Origin: Cellulomonas denverensis
GTDB lineage: Bacteria; Actinomycetota; Actinomycetes; Actinomycetales; Cellulomonadaceae
Assembly (NCBI RefSeq): GCF_012396125.1
Contig: NZ_JAAXOX010000002.1
Coordinates: 545,610 to 609,609, forward strand
Length of the DNA stretch: 64,000 nucleotides
Reading direction: 5' to 3'
Below the pieces are notes generated by a model. It saw nothing but the letters and a program-made list of their open reading frames with translations. It was not told where the DNA came from and did no database searches. The position numbers and the translations under genes were made by a program. This document shows, piece by piece, positions 34,375 to 44,413 of the stretch. Each line of letters starts with the position of its first letter. Position 1 is the first letter of the stretch.

Positions 34375-34419
34375 CATGCTGAGTTCGACGCTGCCCTCGG
34401 CGAGTGAGACGCTCGAAGG

Positions 34420-34893
34420 ATGGCGGAACAGGTGTCTTGGGCGTCCTCGCCCGGCCGTCGGCGGAACATGCAGGCCAACAGGCGCCGCGACACGGTGCCG
34501 GAACTGGCCGTGCGCCGGCTTCTACACGCCCGCGGGTACCGCTACCGAGTGGACTTCGCGCCGATGCCCGGTCTACGGCGCCGGGCGGACATCGTGTTCA
34601 CCCGGTCCCGGATCTCCGTCTTCATCGACGGCTGCTTCTGGCACGGCTGCCCCGACCATGGGCGGTCGAACTTCGCTCACAACCCCGAGTACTGGCCCGG
34701 CAAGATCGCGGGGAACATTGCCCGCGATTCCGACACCAACTCGCGCCTGACCGAGGCTGGATGGACCGTTCTGCGCTTCTGGGAGCACGAGACGCCCGAC
34801 GACGTCGTCGCACGCATCGAGCAGGCCATCGAGCGCGGGGCTCCCGAGACTCGTCGTGCCGCCGCTGATCTGCCGCTACGCTCGCGCTTGTGA
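34420..34893 (+). CDS. vsr: very short patch repair endonuclease Vsr
   Basis: This 157-aa protein matches Vsr along its length: SSPGRRRNMQANRRRDTVPE (Glu28), RRADIVF with the metal-binding Asp57, IDGCFWHGC (70-77), the Asn/Arg-rich KIAGNIARDSDTNSRL helix and GWTVLRFWEHE. Vsr nicks beside T in T:G mismatches produced by deamination of 5-methylcytosine, protecting sites modified by a C5 methyltransferase. The metal-ligand histidine of E. coli Vsr (His64) is Asp70 here, a variant that to my knowledge is common in the DGCFWHGC branch. It overlaps the restriction enzyme start by 4 bp. Confidence 0.93.
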   Translation: MAEQVSWASSPGRRRNMQANRRRDTVPELAVRRLLHARGYRYRVDFAPMPGLRRRADIVFTRSRISVFIDGCFWHGCPDHGRSNFAHNPEYWPGKIAGNIARDSDTNSRLTEAGWTVLRFWEHETPDDVVARIEQAIERGAPETRRAAADLPLRSRL

Positions 34894-35852
34894 TAAACGA
34901 TCTCGTTCCTGGCGTGTCGGGACCACAGTACGACGCTGATGAGGCGAGAGACGCGGTGGTTGATGCCTTCCGCATCGACGATCCTGATGGTTCGCGCGCT
35001 GCAGCGGTCTTCCGCGCCACGTTCGATCAGCTCTATGACGGGCAGCACACCGGCCGTTTCCGTTGGGATCAGCTGAACAAGACCGAGAAGACCCACTACG
35101 GGACGCTGCTGGAGATCAACCTGCGCCGTGCGTTCGACGATGTGGTCGGCGACGGCAAACTGCTCGACTACCGGATCTGTGGTCATGACATCGACTGCAA
35201 GTACTCGCAGAAGATGGGCGGGTGGATGCTCCCTCCGGAGAGCTTTGGGCAGCTCCTGCTCGTCGCCCACGCCGACGACGCCGGGGGCACATGGAGCCTC
35301 GGCGTCGTTCGAGCCAGCGAAGAGAACCGCCGACGGAGCGAGAACCGCGACGGCAAGACCAGCCTCAATACCCGCGGCCGCCAGCAAGTCGTCTGGCTCC
35401 ACTATGAGGCTGAGCTTCCGCCCAATGTTCTGCTCGGGCTGGACGACGAGACCCTCCAGGCCGTTCTCAAGCCGAGCAGCGGGCAGGGCCGCGTCAACGA
35501 GTTGCTGCGCAGGGTCACGAACGTGCGCATCGGCCGCAATACGATTGCGACGCTCGCCCGGCAGGCCGACTACATGGCCCGTCTGCGGGACAACGGATCT
35601 GGCGCCCGGACGATCCTGCGGAAGGAGGGTTACCTGATCCCCGGCGAGTACGAAGCCCACAAGCGGGTCGCACGCGATTTGGGCATCCCCGTCCCCGGCC
35701 CGGGCGAGGTCGTCTCGGTCCGGGTGGTCCCCGCCGGGGACGGTGATACTCCTGTCGCCGAGATTGACGGCCGCATGTGGCGCGCAGCTCGCTCGGGTGA
35801 AGCGGCCGTCGAATCGGCGCCCAAGCTGCCCGAGACGCGTCGGCGCCCCTAA
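34890..35852 (+). CDS. NaeI-type type II restriction endonuclease
   Basis: The 320-aa protein resembles NaeI (317 aa) from end to end. TFDQLYDGQH matches the NaeI ligase-like motif TLDQLYDGQR, and Leu48 corresponds to NaeI Leu43. LLEINL (Glu75), LLDY (Asp93) and DIDCK (Asp102, Lys104) reproduce the catalytic Glu70/Asp86/Asp95/Lys97 set. MLPPESFGQ and RVNELLRRV follow, then IGRNTIATLARQADYM in the second DNA-binding (effector) domain. By homology it should cut GCCGGC after binding two sites. GTG 34890 overlaps the vsr stop (GTGA). Its G+C is near 65% in a sampled stretch, lower than the flanks. Confidence 0.92.
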   Translation: MINDLVPGVSGPQYDADEARDAVVDAFRIDDPDGSRAAAVFRATFDQLYDGQHTGRFRWDQLNKTEKTHYGTLLEINLRRAFDDVVGDGKLLDYRICGHDIDCKYSQKMGGWMLPPESFGQLLLVAHADDAGGTWSLGVVRASEENRRRSENRDGKTSLNTRGRQQVVWLHYEAELPPNVLLGLDDETLQAVLKPSSGQGRVNELLRRVTNVRIGRNTIATLARQADYMARLRDNGSGARTILRKEGYLIPGEYEAHKRVARDLGIPVPGPGEVVSVRVVPAGDGDTPVAEIDGRMWRAARSGEAAVESAPKLPETRRRP

Positions 35853-35888
35853 TGCCGCGACGCACCCCAATGCGGGCGGCGAGCTACA

Positions 35889-37148
35889 TCAGCTGATCTT
35901 CGATCTCGCAGTCTCGAACGCAAGATGGCGTGCGTGGTCTTCCTGACCAATGAAGCCCTTGAACGGACCGAGCACGTAGGTTCGTTCCTCACCAGACCCG
36001 CCATAGGTGATCTCGAAGTCGCGCGAGAGCATACCCAAGCGCTGCTCGAAGTCCCGCGCCTCGGCCGCTCCGCCGGCAGCCTTGACGATCTGGCGGGCAG
36101 TGAGCGGACGATCCGCGTGCTTCAGTGCCACGTAGATCGGGTCGTGCATCGCCTCGGCCTCAGCCTGGACGATGTCCCTCGGCATCCCCTGGTGTGTCAG
36201 CGCCGCGGCGATCGCGCCGCCAACCGCCCGTGCCACCGGCGGCGGGAAGGCGTTGCCGATCTGCCGGTAGCGGCTGGTCTTGCGCCCCGTGAACTCCCAG
36301 CGATACTCCGGCTCCGGCCCCCATCCTTGGATGCGCGCAACCATTTCCGTCGTCAACTTCGGGACGAAGTTGACGGGATGTTCGGAAGAGGGCGGTGCGT
36401 CGCTCACACCGAGGCCGTCGACTCCGAGCGCCGCCCACGCCCGCTTGGCACGAGTAGGTCCGAGGTCTGCTCCACCGTGCTTCTTGGAACCTCCGACAAT
36501 CGTGGGGGCGATACCGTTCGCGCGCGCCGCCCACGCAGCGGCGCCGGGCCACCCGCCGGCGGCCATGAGGTCGCGCAAAGCAGATCCGACAGTGCCGATG
36601 AAGGGAGTGGGTTCGGGCCAGCTGAAGTACCGCGCATCTTCCTCTCGCAAAGCAACGAGGATGAACCGGGGGCGCAGTTGTGGGACACCGAAGTCGCGGG
36701 CCTCGAGGAGCTTCCAGTCCGACCAGTAACCCAGTTCGGCAAGGCGGTCCTTGACGTGCTGCCGGTAGCCCGAGAACCGGGGCATAGACAGGCCCCGGAC
36801 GTTCTCCAGGAGAACCGCTCGCGGCTGCATACGCCCGGCGAGTTCGATCGCCCAGGCGAACAGGTCGCGCTCGTCGCTGGTTCCCAGCTGCTTGCCTGCG
36901 ATTGAGAACGGAGGGCAGGGAACGCCACCGGCGAGAAGCGCCAGGTCTTCGCTGTACTCCTCCGGGTTCCAGGTCCCCTCGTCAGCGACGTCGCCGACCT
37001 TGACGTCCCAAGGACGGTTCGCCTTCAGTGTGGCCGCGGCGTTGACATCGAGCTCGACTGCAAGCCTGTGCTCGAACCCGGCGAGTTCGAGGCCGAGGGC
37101 TTGGCCCCCCGCTCCCGCGCAGATCTCAACCACCGTCAGACCGCTCAC
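35889..37148 (-). CDS. DNA (cytosine-5-)-methyltransferase, partner of the NaeI-like nuclease
   Basis: The 419-aa enzyme has the C5-methylase motifs: I EICAGAGGQALGLELAGF (8-25), IV GGVPCPPFS with catalytic Cys78, VI VLLENVRG, VIII QLRPRF and X RQIGNAFPPPVARAVG. The target-recognition region (about 230-300) is short, and after motif X there is an unusual extension of about 85 residues (KHADRPLTARQIVKAAG...) that looks like a winged helix and may bind DNA. It converges on the nuclease gene with 36 bp between. AGGAG 6 nt before GTG 37148 fixes the start. The protected site is presumably GCCGGC. Confidence 0.92.
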   Translation of the reverse strand: MSGLTVVEICAGAGGQALGLELAGFEHRLAVELDVNAAATLKANRPWDVKVGDVADEGTWNPEEYSEDLALLAGGVPCPPFSIAGKQLGTSDERDLFAWAIELAGRMQPRAVLLENVRGLSMPRFSGYRQHVKDRLAELGYWSDWKLLEARDFGVPQLRPRFILVALREEDARYFSWPEPTPFIGTVGSALRDLMAAGGWPGAAAWAARANGIAPTIVGGSKKHGGADLGPTRAKRAWAALGVDGLGVSDAPPSSEHPVNFVPKLTTEMVARIQGWGPEPEYRWEFTGRKTSRYRQIGNAFPPPVARAVGGAIAAALTHQGMPRDIVQAEAEAMHDPIYVALKHADRPLTARQIVKAAGGAAEARDFEQRLGMLSRDFEITYGGSGEERTYVLGPFKGFIGQEDHARHLAFETARSKIS

Positions 37149-37450
37149 AATCAACTCCTCTTGGGTCCCACCGAGGCTAGTCCACGGCGATGCTGGCACC
37201 CGCCACCGACACAGATCCCGGCGCGGGGGTTTGGGCGTCATCGTGTACACGACTGCGGCTCGCGACCAGTCCTCAGCGCTGCCAGCTGTGGAAAACGTAC
37301 GTACTCGACAGGTGTGGACAGCCGAGGACCCCGGCCTTCCGGGCAGATCGTCGCTACCGCGGGCCATTCGTGTAGTCGGTTGTCGTGGAGGCACCCGGGC
37401 GCGCAACTTCGATGAGTCACTGAACCGGAGCCCGGAGGGTCCGGACCCGC
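37149..37450. other. gene-free stretch between the methyltransferase start and the suf operon end
   Basis: This 302-bp boundary of the island holds a minus-strand TAGCCT hexamer (37174-37179), a perfect 12-bp palindrome (37241-37252) and an ACGTACGT octamer near 37300. No terminator hairpin or gene is obvious, and no tRNA or attachment-like repeat was found. Confidence 0.55.
37241..37252. promoter_or_regulatory. 12-bp palindrome upstream of the methyltransferase gene
   Basis: TCGTGTACACGA is a perfect palindrome 93 bp before the start, a plausible operator for the methyltransferase promoter. Confidence 0.4.
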
Positions 37451-37783
37451 TCAGATGTTGAACCCAAGCGCCCGCATCATCGCCCGGCCGTCCTCGGTGA
37501 TCCGCTCCGGCCCCCACGGCGGCATCCACACCCAGTTGATCCGGAAGCTGTCGACCAGCCCCTCCAGGGACTGCCCGGCCTGGTCCTCGATCACATCGGT
37601 CAGCGGGCAGGCCGCCGAGGTGAGCGTCATGTCGATGGTCACGTGCCGGTTGGGTTCCAGCGCGATCCCGTAGATCAGGCCCAGGTCGACGATGTTGACC
37701 CCGAGCTCGGGGTCGATGACGTCGCGCAGGGCTTCCTCGATGTCGGCCGCGTTCGCGGGTGCGGCCTGCGTGGACTCGGTCAT
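37451..37783 (-). CDS. sufT: MIP18/DUF59 family Fe-S assembly protein (SufT-like)
   Basis: The 110-aa protein is a DUF59 domain: EALRDVIDPELGVNIVDLGLIYG at the N-terminal side (checked in short pieces: DPELGVNIVDLG) and LTSAACPLTDVIEDQ with the conserved Cys near residue 60. SufT/MIP18 proteins help mature Fe-S proteins. It is the last gene of the suf operon. GAGGAG 5 nt upstream supports ATG 37783, which overlaps the sufU stop by 4 bp. Confidence 0.9.
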   Translation of the reverse strand: MTESTQAAPANAADIEEALRDVIDPELGVNIVDLGLIYGIALEPNRHVTIDMTLTSAACPLTDVIEDQAGQSLEGLVDSFRINWVWMPPWGPERITEDGRAMMRALGFNI

Positions 37784-38259
37784 CGTGTCTCCTCGGTTGC
37801 GGCGGCCTGGGAGACCGCGTCCTTCATCGCCGACCAGCCCAGCAGGGCGCACTTGATCCGGGCCGGGTAGCGGGCGACCCCGACGAAGGCGACCGCGTCG
37901 CCCAGCGGGTCGTCCTCGTCGTCGGCGCGGTCGGCCCAACGGTCGGGCAGCTCGCCGCGGGAGTCCATCAACTCGCGGAACTCGCCGGACAGCCCGAGGG
38001 CCTGGTCGACCGGTCGGCCGGTGACCGCCTGGGCCATCACCGACGCGGATGCCTGCGAGATCGAGCAGCCCTGGCCGGTCCAGGTCAGTTCGGCGATGCT
38101 GCCGCCGTCGACCCGGACCCGCAGGGTGACCTCGTCCCCGCAGGTGGGGTTCACGTGGTGCACCTCGACGTCGTACGCCTCCTGCTCACCGCGGTGGGCC
38201 GGGTGCTTGGCGTGGTCGAGGATGAGCTGCTGGTACAGCTGTTCCATTCCGGTGCTCAT
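37780..38259 (-). CDS. sufU: Fe-S cluster assembly sulfur-transfer protein SufU
   Basis: The 159-aa protein has the three zinc-binding cysteines and Asp of SufU: NPTCGD (about residue 40), GQGCSIS (about 66) and RIKCALLGW (about 137). The family-specific insertion rich in acidic residues (about 95-120) distinguishes it from IscU. SufU takes persulfide from SufS. The start is ATG 38259, one bp from the sufS stop, or ATG 38247 (MEQLYQ). It is followed immediately by sufT. Confidence 0.93.
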   Translation of the reverse strand: MSTGMEQLYQQLILDHAKHPAHRGEQEAYDVEVHHVNPTCGDEVTLRVRVDGGSIAELTWTGQGCSISQASASVMAQAVTGRPVDQALGLSGEFRELMDSRGELPDRWADRADDEDDPLGDAVAFVGVARYPARIKCALLGWSAMKDAVSQAAATEETR

Positions 38260-38260
38260 G

Positions 38261-40405
<2,145 letters not shown>

Positions 40406-40729
40406 TCAGCCGACGTCGACGAGCACGCGCTCGCCGTCGACGGTCAGGGGGTACACGGGGACGGGGCGGACGGCGGGCGGGCCGAGCGGTTCGCCGGTCT
40501 TGAGGTCGAAGCGGGAGCCGTGCAACCAGCACTCCACGGTGCAGTCCTCGACCTCGCCGTCGGACAGCGAGACTGCGCCGTGCGAGCAGATGTCGCTGAT
40601 CGCGTACAGGCCGCCGTCCTCGGCACGAACCACGGCCACCTCGACCACGCCGGACGGCCCCTCCAGCTCGACGCGCAGTGCGCCGGCCTCGGGGACGTCG
40701 GCGGTGTAGCAGGCCAGCTGAGCGCTCAC
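40406..40729 (-). CDS. Rieske-type [2Fe-2S] ferredoxin in the suf operon
   Basis: A 107-aa single Rieske domain: ICSHGAVSLSDG (CxH, about residue 47) and VECWLHGSRFD (CxxH, about 66) bind the cluster. Such ferredoxins, annotated as non-heme oxygenase ferredoxin subunits, sit between sufD and sufC in many actinobacterial suf operons; an electron-transfer or regulatory role is inferred. GTG 40729 overlaps the sufD stop (GTGA), and sufC follows 25 bp later. Confidence 0.9.
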   Translation of the reverse strand: MSAQLACYTADVPEAGALRVELEGPSGVVEVAVVRAEDGGLYAISDICSHGAVSLSDGEVEDCTVECWLHGSRFDLKTGEPLGPPAVRPVPVYPLTVDGERVLVDVG

Positions 40730-42063
40730 AGTCGCTCGTCCGCGCTGGTGACGCTGGCCGGCTCGGACAGGATCGCCCGCTCGCCGTCGGTCTGCTCGGT
40801 GACGTCGGAGGCGAAGTCGCCGCCCGCCGGTGCCTCCAGCGCATCGGCGAACTCCGACATCGACTGGGCCAGCTCGCGCTCGATCGCCGCGATCAGCCGC
40901 TCCTCGACCTCCGGGACACCGATCTCGTTGATCAGCTCGGCGAAGAAGCCCCGCACCACCAGCCGGCGGGCGTCGGTCTCCGGGATGCCGCGGGCCTGCA
41001 GGTAGAACAGCTGCTCGTCGTCGAACCGGCCGGTGGCGCTGGCGTGACCGGCACCCTCGATCAGGCCGGTCTCGATCTCCAGGTTCGGCACCGAGTCCGA
41101 GCGCGCACCGTCGGTGAGCACCAGGTTCCGGTTCAGCTCGTAGGTGTCGGTGCCCTCGGCCGCCGCGCGGATCAGCACGTCGCCGACCCAGACGGTGTGC
41201 GCGCCCTCGCCCTGCAGCGCGCCCTTGTAGGTGACCCGGGACTTGCAGTTCGGCACCGCGTGGTCGACGAACAGCCGCTGCTCCTGGTGCTGCCCCGCAT
41301 CCGCGAAGTACACCCCGAGCATCTCGACCGAGCCGCCCTCGCCGACGAACTCGGTGTCCGGGGTCAGCCGGACCACGTCGCCGCCCAGGGTGACCACGAT
41401 GTGCTTGACCGTCGCGTCCCGGCCGATCCGGACCCGGTGCGCGGCGTTGTGCACCGCACCCTCGGCCCAGTCCTGCACGGTGACCACGGTCAGGTGCGCG
41501 CCCTCCTCGGCCACCACCTCCACCGTCTCGGTGAGCTGGGCGCTGCCGACGTGGTCGATCACCACGGTGGCCTGGGACAGCGGCTTGGCGTGCACCAGGA
41601 TGTGCGCCGCGGTCGGCTCGCCGTTGCCCTCGACGCCCTCGACCCGGACCGAGGTCACCTGGGAGGCGACCGCCTCGGTGGGCACGGTGACGACGGTGGC
41701 GCGCGGCGCGGAGGCCCAGGCCACGGCGGCGGCCCGGTCGCCCGGCTTGCCCGCCAGGCCCAGCCGGCTGTCGTCGCGGTCGACGATCTCGACCTCGACC
41801 TCCGGGGCGTCCACCACGGTGGTGAGCACCCCGTGGCCGGTGAGCTTGCCGGTGTCCGCGGCGAACAGCGGTGCCAGCCGGTCGACCGGGCTGAACCGCC
41901 ACTCCTCCTCGCGCCCGTTCGGCACCGGGAAGTCGGTCACCTCGAAGGAGGTCAGCCGGGCCGCGCGGGAGGACTCGGGGGCGGCGGCGACCCCGTGCGA
42001 GTGCGCCTCGTCGGCGGTCGCGCGGGAATGGTCGGTCGACAGGTTCTGTGTGGTGGTCGACAT
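40726..42063 (-). CDS. sufD: Fe-S cluster assembly protein SufD
   Basis: The 445-aa protein is the beta-helical SufD partner of SufB: a helical N-terminus with NGREEEWRFSPVDRL, a right-handed beta-helix core (about residues 150-380, including HQEQRLFVDHAVPNCKSRV) and a C-terminal SufC-binding helical part with LQARGIPETDARRLVVRGF (about 360-400). The last 35 residues are acidic and disordered. The ATG at 42063 shares one base with the sufB stop. Confidence 0.94.
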   Translation of the reverse strand: MSTTTQNLSTDHSRATADEAHSHGVAAAPESSRAARLTSFEVTDFPVPNGREEEWRFSPVDRLAPLFAADTGKLTGHGVLTTVVDAPEVEVEIVDRDDSRLGLAGKPGDRAAAVAWASAPRATVVTVPTEAVASQVTSVRVEGVEGNGEPTAAHILVHAKPLSQATVVIDHVGSAQLTETVEVVAEEGAHLTVVTVQDWAEGAVHNAAHRVRIGRDATVKHIVVTLGGDVVRLTPDTEFVGEGGSVEMLGVYFADAGQHQEQRLFVDHAVPNCKSRVTYKGALQGEGAHTVWVGDVLIRAAAEGTDTYELNRNLVLTDGARSDSVPNLEIETGLIEGAGHASATGRFDDEQLFYLQARGIPETDARRLVVRGFFAELINEIGVPEVEERLIAAIERELAQSMSEFADALEAPAGGDFASDVTEQTDGERAILSEPASVTSADERL

Positions 42064-43502
42064 CAGCCGACGGCCCCTTCCATCTGCAGCTCGATCAGGC
42101 GGTTCAGCTCGAGGGCGTACTCCATGGGGAGCTCGCGCGCGATGGGCTCGACGAACCCGCGCACGATCATCGCCATGGCCTCGGTCTCGGTCATGCCGCG
42201 GGACATCAGGTAGAACAGCTGGTCCTCGGACACCCGGGAGACGGTGGCCTCGTGGCCCATCGACACGTCGTCCTCGCGCACGTCCACATAGGGGTAGGTG
42301 TCCGAGCGGGAGATCTGGTCGACCAGCAGCGCGTCGCAGAGCACGTTGGACGCCGAGTGGCTGGCGCCCTCCAGCACCTGCACCAGACCGCGGTAGGAGG
42401 TCCGGCCACCACCGCGGGCGACCGACTTCGACACGATCGAGGACGAGGTCCGGGGCGCCGCGTGCACCATCTTGCAGCCGGCGTCCTGGTGCTGGCCCTC
42501 ACCGGCGAAGGCGATGGACAGCGTCTCGCCACGGGCGTGCTCGCCCAGCAGATAGATCGCCGGGTACTTCATGGTGACCTTGGAGCCGATGTTGCCGTCG
42601 ACCCACTCCATGGTGGCGCCCTCGGCCGCGGTCGCCCGCTTGGTGACCAGGTTGTACACGTTGTTCGACCAGTTCTGGATCGTCGTGTAGCGCACCCGGG
42701 CGTTCTTCTTCACCACGATCTCGACCACCGCGGAGTGCAGCGAGTCGGACTGGTAGATCGGCGCGGTACAGCCCTCGACGTAGTGCACGTAGGAGCCCTC
42801 GTCCGCGATGATCAGCGTCCGCTCGAACTGGCCCATGTTCTCGGTGTTGATCCGGAAGTAGGCCTGCAGCGGGATCTCCACGTGCACGCCCGGCGGGACG
42901 TACACGAACGAGCCACCGGACCAGACCGCGGTGTTCAGCGAGGCGAACTTGTTGTCCCCCGGCGGGATGACCGAGCCGAAGTACTGCTCGAACAGCTCCG
43001 GGTACTCCCGCAGACCGGTGTCGGTGTCGACGAAGATGACGCCCTGCGCCTCCAGGTCCTCACGGATCTGGTGGTAGACCACCTCGGACTCGTACTGGGC
43101 GGCGACGCCGGCGACCAGGCGCTGCTTCTCCGCCTCCGGGATGCCGAGCCGGTCGTAGGTGTTCTTGATGTCCTCGGGCAGTTCCTCCCAGGAGGTGGCC
43201 TGCTTCTCGGTGGACCGCACGAAGTACTTGATGTTGTCGAAGTCGATGCCCGACAGGTCCGCGCCCCACCAGGGCATCGGCTTCTTGTCGAACAGACGCA
43301 GCGCCTTCAGGCGGGTCTTGAGCATCCACTCCGGCTCGTTCTTCAGCGCGGAGATCTCCCGGACGACGTCCTCGCTCAGCCCGCGGCGCGCGGTGGCCCC
43401 GGCGGTGTCGGCGTCGTGCCAGCCGTACTCGTAGTTGCCGATCGAGGCGATGGCCTCGTCCTGGGTCATCGGCTCGCTGCGACCCTCGGCCTGTGTGGTC
43501 AT
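42063..43502 (-). CDS. sufB: Fe-S cluster assembly protein SufB
   Basis: The 479-aa scaffold protein is highly conserved: [20 protein letters not shown] near the N-terminus, a beta-helix core, and [19 protein letters not shown] around residue 340, the region binding the nascent cluster. [19 protein letters not shown] binds SufC. It is the first structural gene of the operon after sufR, with AGGA about 10 nt before ATG 43502. Confidence 0.96.
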   Translation of the reverse strand: MTTQAEGRSEPMTQDEAIASIGNYEYGWHDADTAGATARRGLSEDVVREISALKNEPEWMLKTRLKALRLFDKKPMPWWGADLSGIDFDNIKYFVRSTEKQATSWEELPEDIKNTYDRLGIPEAEKQRLVAGVAAQYESEVVYHQIREDLEAQGVIFVDTDTGLREYPELFEQYFGSVIPPGDNKFASLNTAVWSGGSFVYVPPGVHVEIPLQAYFRINTENMGQFERTLIIADEGSYVHYVEGCTAPIYQSDSLHSAVVEIVVKKNARVRYTTIQNWSNNVYNLVTKRATAAEGATMEWVDGNIGSKVTMKYPAIYLLGEHARGETLSIAFAGEGQHQDAGCKMVHAAPRTSSSIVSKSVARGGGRTSYRGLVQVLEGASHSASNVLCDALLVDQISRSDTYPYVDVREDDVSMGHEATVSRVSEDQLFYLMSRGMTETEAMAMIVRGFVEPIARELPMEYALELNRLIELQMEGAVG

Positions 43503-43583
43503 GGTGATCGTCCTTCCGTGTGGGCACGGGATGGGGGCGTTCGGGGGGTGTGGTGCGACGGGGGCGCGCGGCCCCGGTGGTGC

Positions 43584-44306
43584 TCAGCTCACGGCGTCGC
43601 CGTGATCGGTCCGGCGCGCCGGAAGAATCGGGATGTTGGTGGTGCAGACATGTCCACCATGCGCCAGGGTGGCCAGGCGCTGCACGTGGACGCCGAGCAT
43701 CCGGGAGAACGCCCGGGCCTCGGCCTCGCACAGTTCGGGGAACTCGGTGGCCACCGCCTGCACCGGGCAGTGCCCCTGGCAGAGCTGGATCGCCGCGGCG
43801 CCGGGCACCGGCCGGGCACTGGCCGCGAAGCCGTCGTCGGACAGCCCCTCGGCCAGGACCTCGGCGCGGCGGGCCAGATCGGCCCCGGCCTCGGCCATCG
43901 CACCGGCGTGCCGCTGCTCCAGTTCCTGCACCCGGCGGGTGGCGAAGTCGCGCACGGCCTCCGCCCCGCCGACCTCGGCCAGGAACCGCAGTGCCTGACT
44001 GGCCAGCTCGGAGTACTGCTGGCTCAGGGCGGCCTGCCCCGCGGCGGTGACCACGTAGCGCTTGGCCGGCCGGCCGCGCCGGGCGGGCCCGGGGGTGCTG
44101 CCGTCGTGCACGGCGATCTGCCCGTCGCCCTCCAGCGCCGCCAGGTGGCGGCGCACGGCGGCGGCGGTCAGATCGAGGTGGTTGGCCAGCTCGGCGGCGG
44201 ACACCGGTCCGTCGCCGGCGATCAGGTCGAGCACCCGGCGACGGGTCCCGGCCTCCTCGGCATCCAGCTCCAGCCGGTGCCCGAGGACGGGAGACGACGA
44301 TGACAT
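43584..44306 (-). CDS. sufR: Fe-S sensing transcriptional repressor SufR
   Basis: The 240-aa regulator has an N-terminal winged helix-turn-helix (VSAAELANHLDLTAAAVRRH, about residues 35-54) and a C-terminal half with clustered cysteines, QLCQGHCPVQ, FPELCEAEA and GGHVCTTN, the ligands of SufR's Fe-S cluster. It heads the suf operon and presumably represses it when Fe-S supply is adequate. GGAGGGG before ATG 44306 is a clear ribosome site. A CAAC-N6-GTTG palindrome lies 30 bp upstream. Confidence 0.93.
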   Translation of the reverse strand: MSSSSPVLGHRLELDAEEAGTRRRVLDLIAGDGPVSAAELANHLDLTAAAVRRHLAALEGDGQIAVHDGSTPGPARRGRPAKRYVVTAAGQAALSQQYSELASQALRFLAEVGGAEAVRDFATRRVQELEQRHAGAMAEAGADLARRAEVLAEGLSDDGFAASARPVPGAAAIQLCQGHCPVQAVATEFPELCEAEARAFSRMLGVHVQRLATLAHGGHVCTTNIPILPARRTDHGDAVS

Positions 44307-44335
44307 GCCACCCCTCCGTTCGCTGCGCCCGATAT

Positions 44336-44355
44336 CGGCAACATCCTTGTTGCCG
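44336..44355. promoter_or_regulatory. probable SufR operator over the suf promoter
   Basis: CGGCAACA-TCCT-TGTTGCCG is a perfect 8-bp inverted repeat containing CAAC-N6-GTTG, the consensus described for cyanobacterial SufR. On the minus strand it covers AAGGAT, which lies 17 nt downstream of TTGCCA (44366-44371), a plausible -10/-35 pair. Confidence 0.75.
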
Positions 44356-44401
44356 AATTCGTTCCTGGCAAGGAAGGACTACCTCACATCGGTGCGGCTC
44401 G

Positions 44402-44407
44402 TACACT
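44402..44407 (+). promoter_or_regulatory. -10 hexamer TACACT of the ABC operon, likely leaderless
   Basis: TACACT ends 6 nt before GTG 44414, with no Shine-Dalgarno. Confidence 0.5.
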
Positions 44408-44413
44408 CGCCGG

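Larger units (their letters stand above)
34053..34419. other. gene-free stretch between divergent HNH and vsr genes
   Basis: These 367 bp hold the promoters of both genes. On the minus strand TAGCCT (34059-34064) lies 6 nt before the HNH ATG. Two related palindromes lie near 34336-34374 in front of vsr. I see no gene. Confidence 0.6.

Noticed and set aside
34053..34419. A controller (C) protein gene for the restriction system
   Set aside because: Frames here are short, lack a helix-turn-helix and have no ribosome site; only operator-like palindromes were found.
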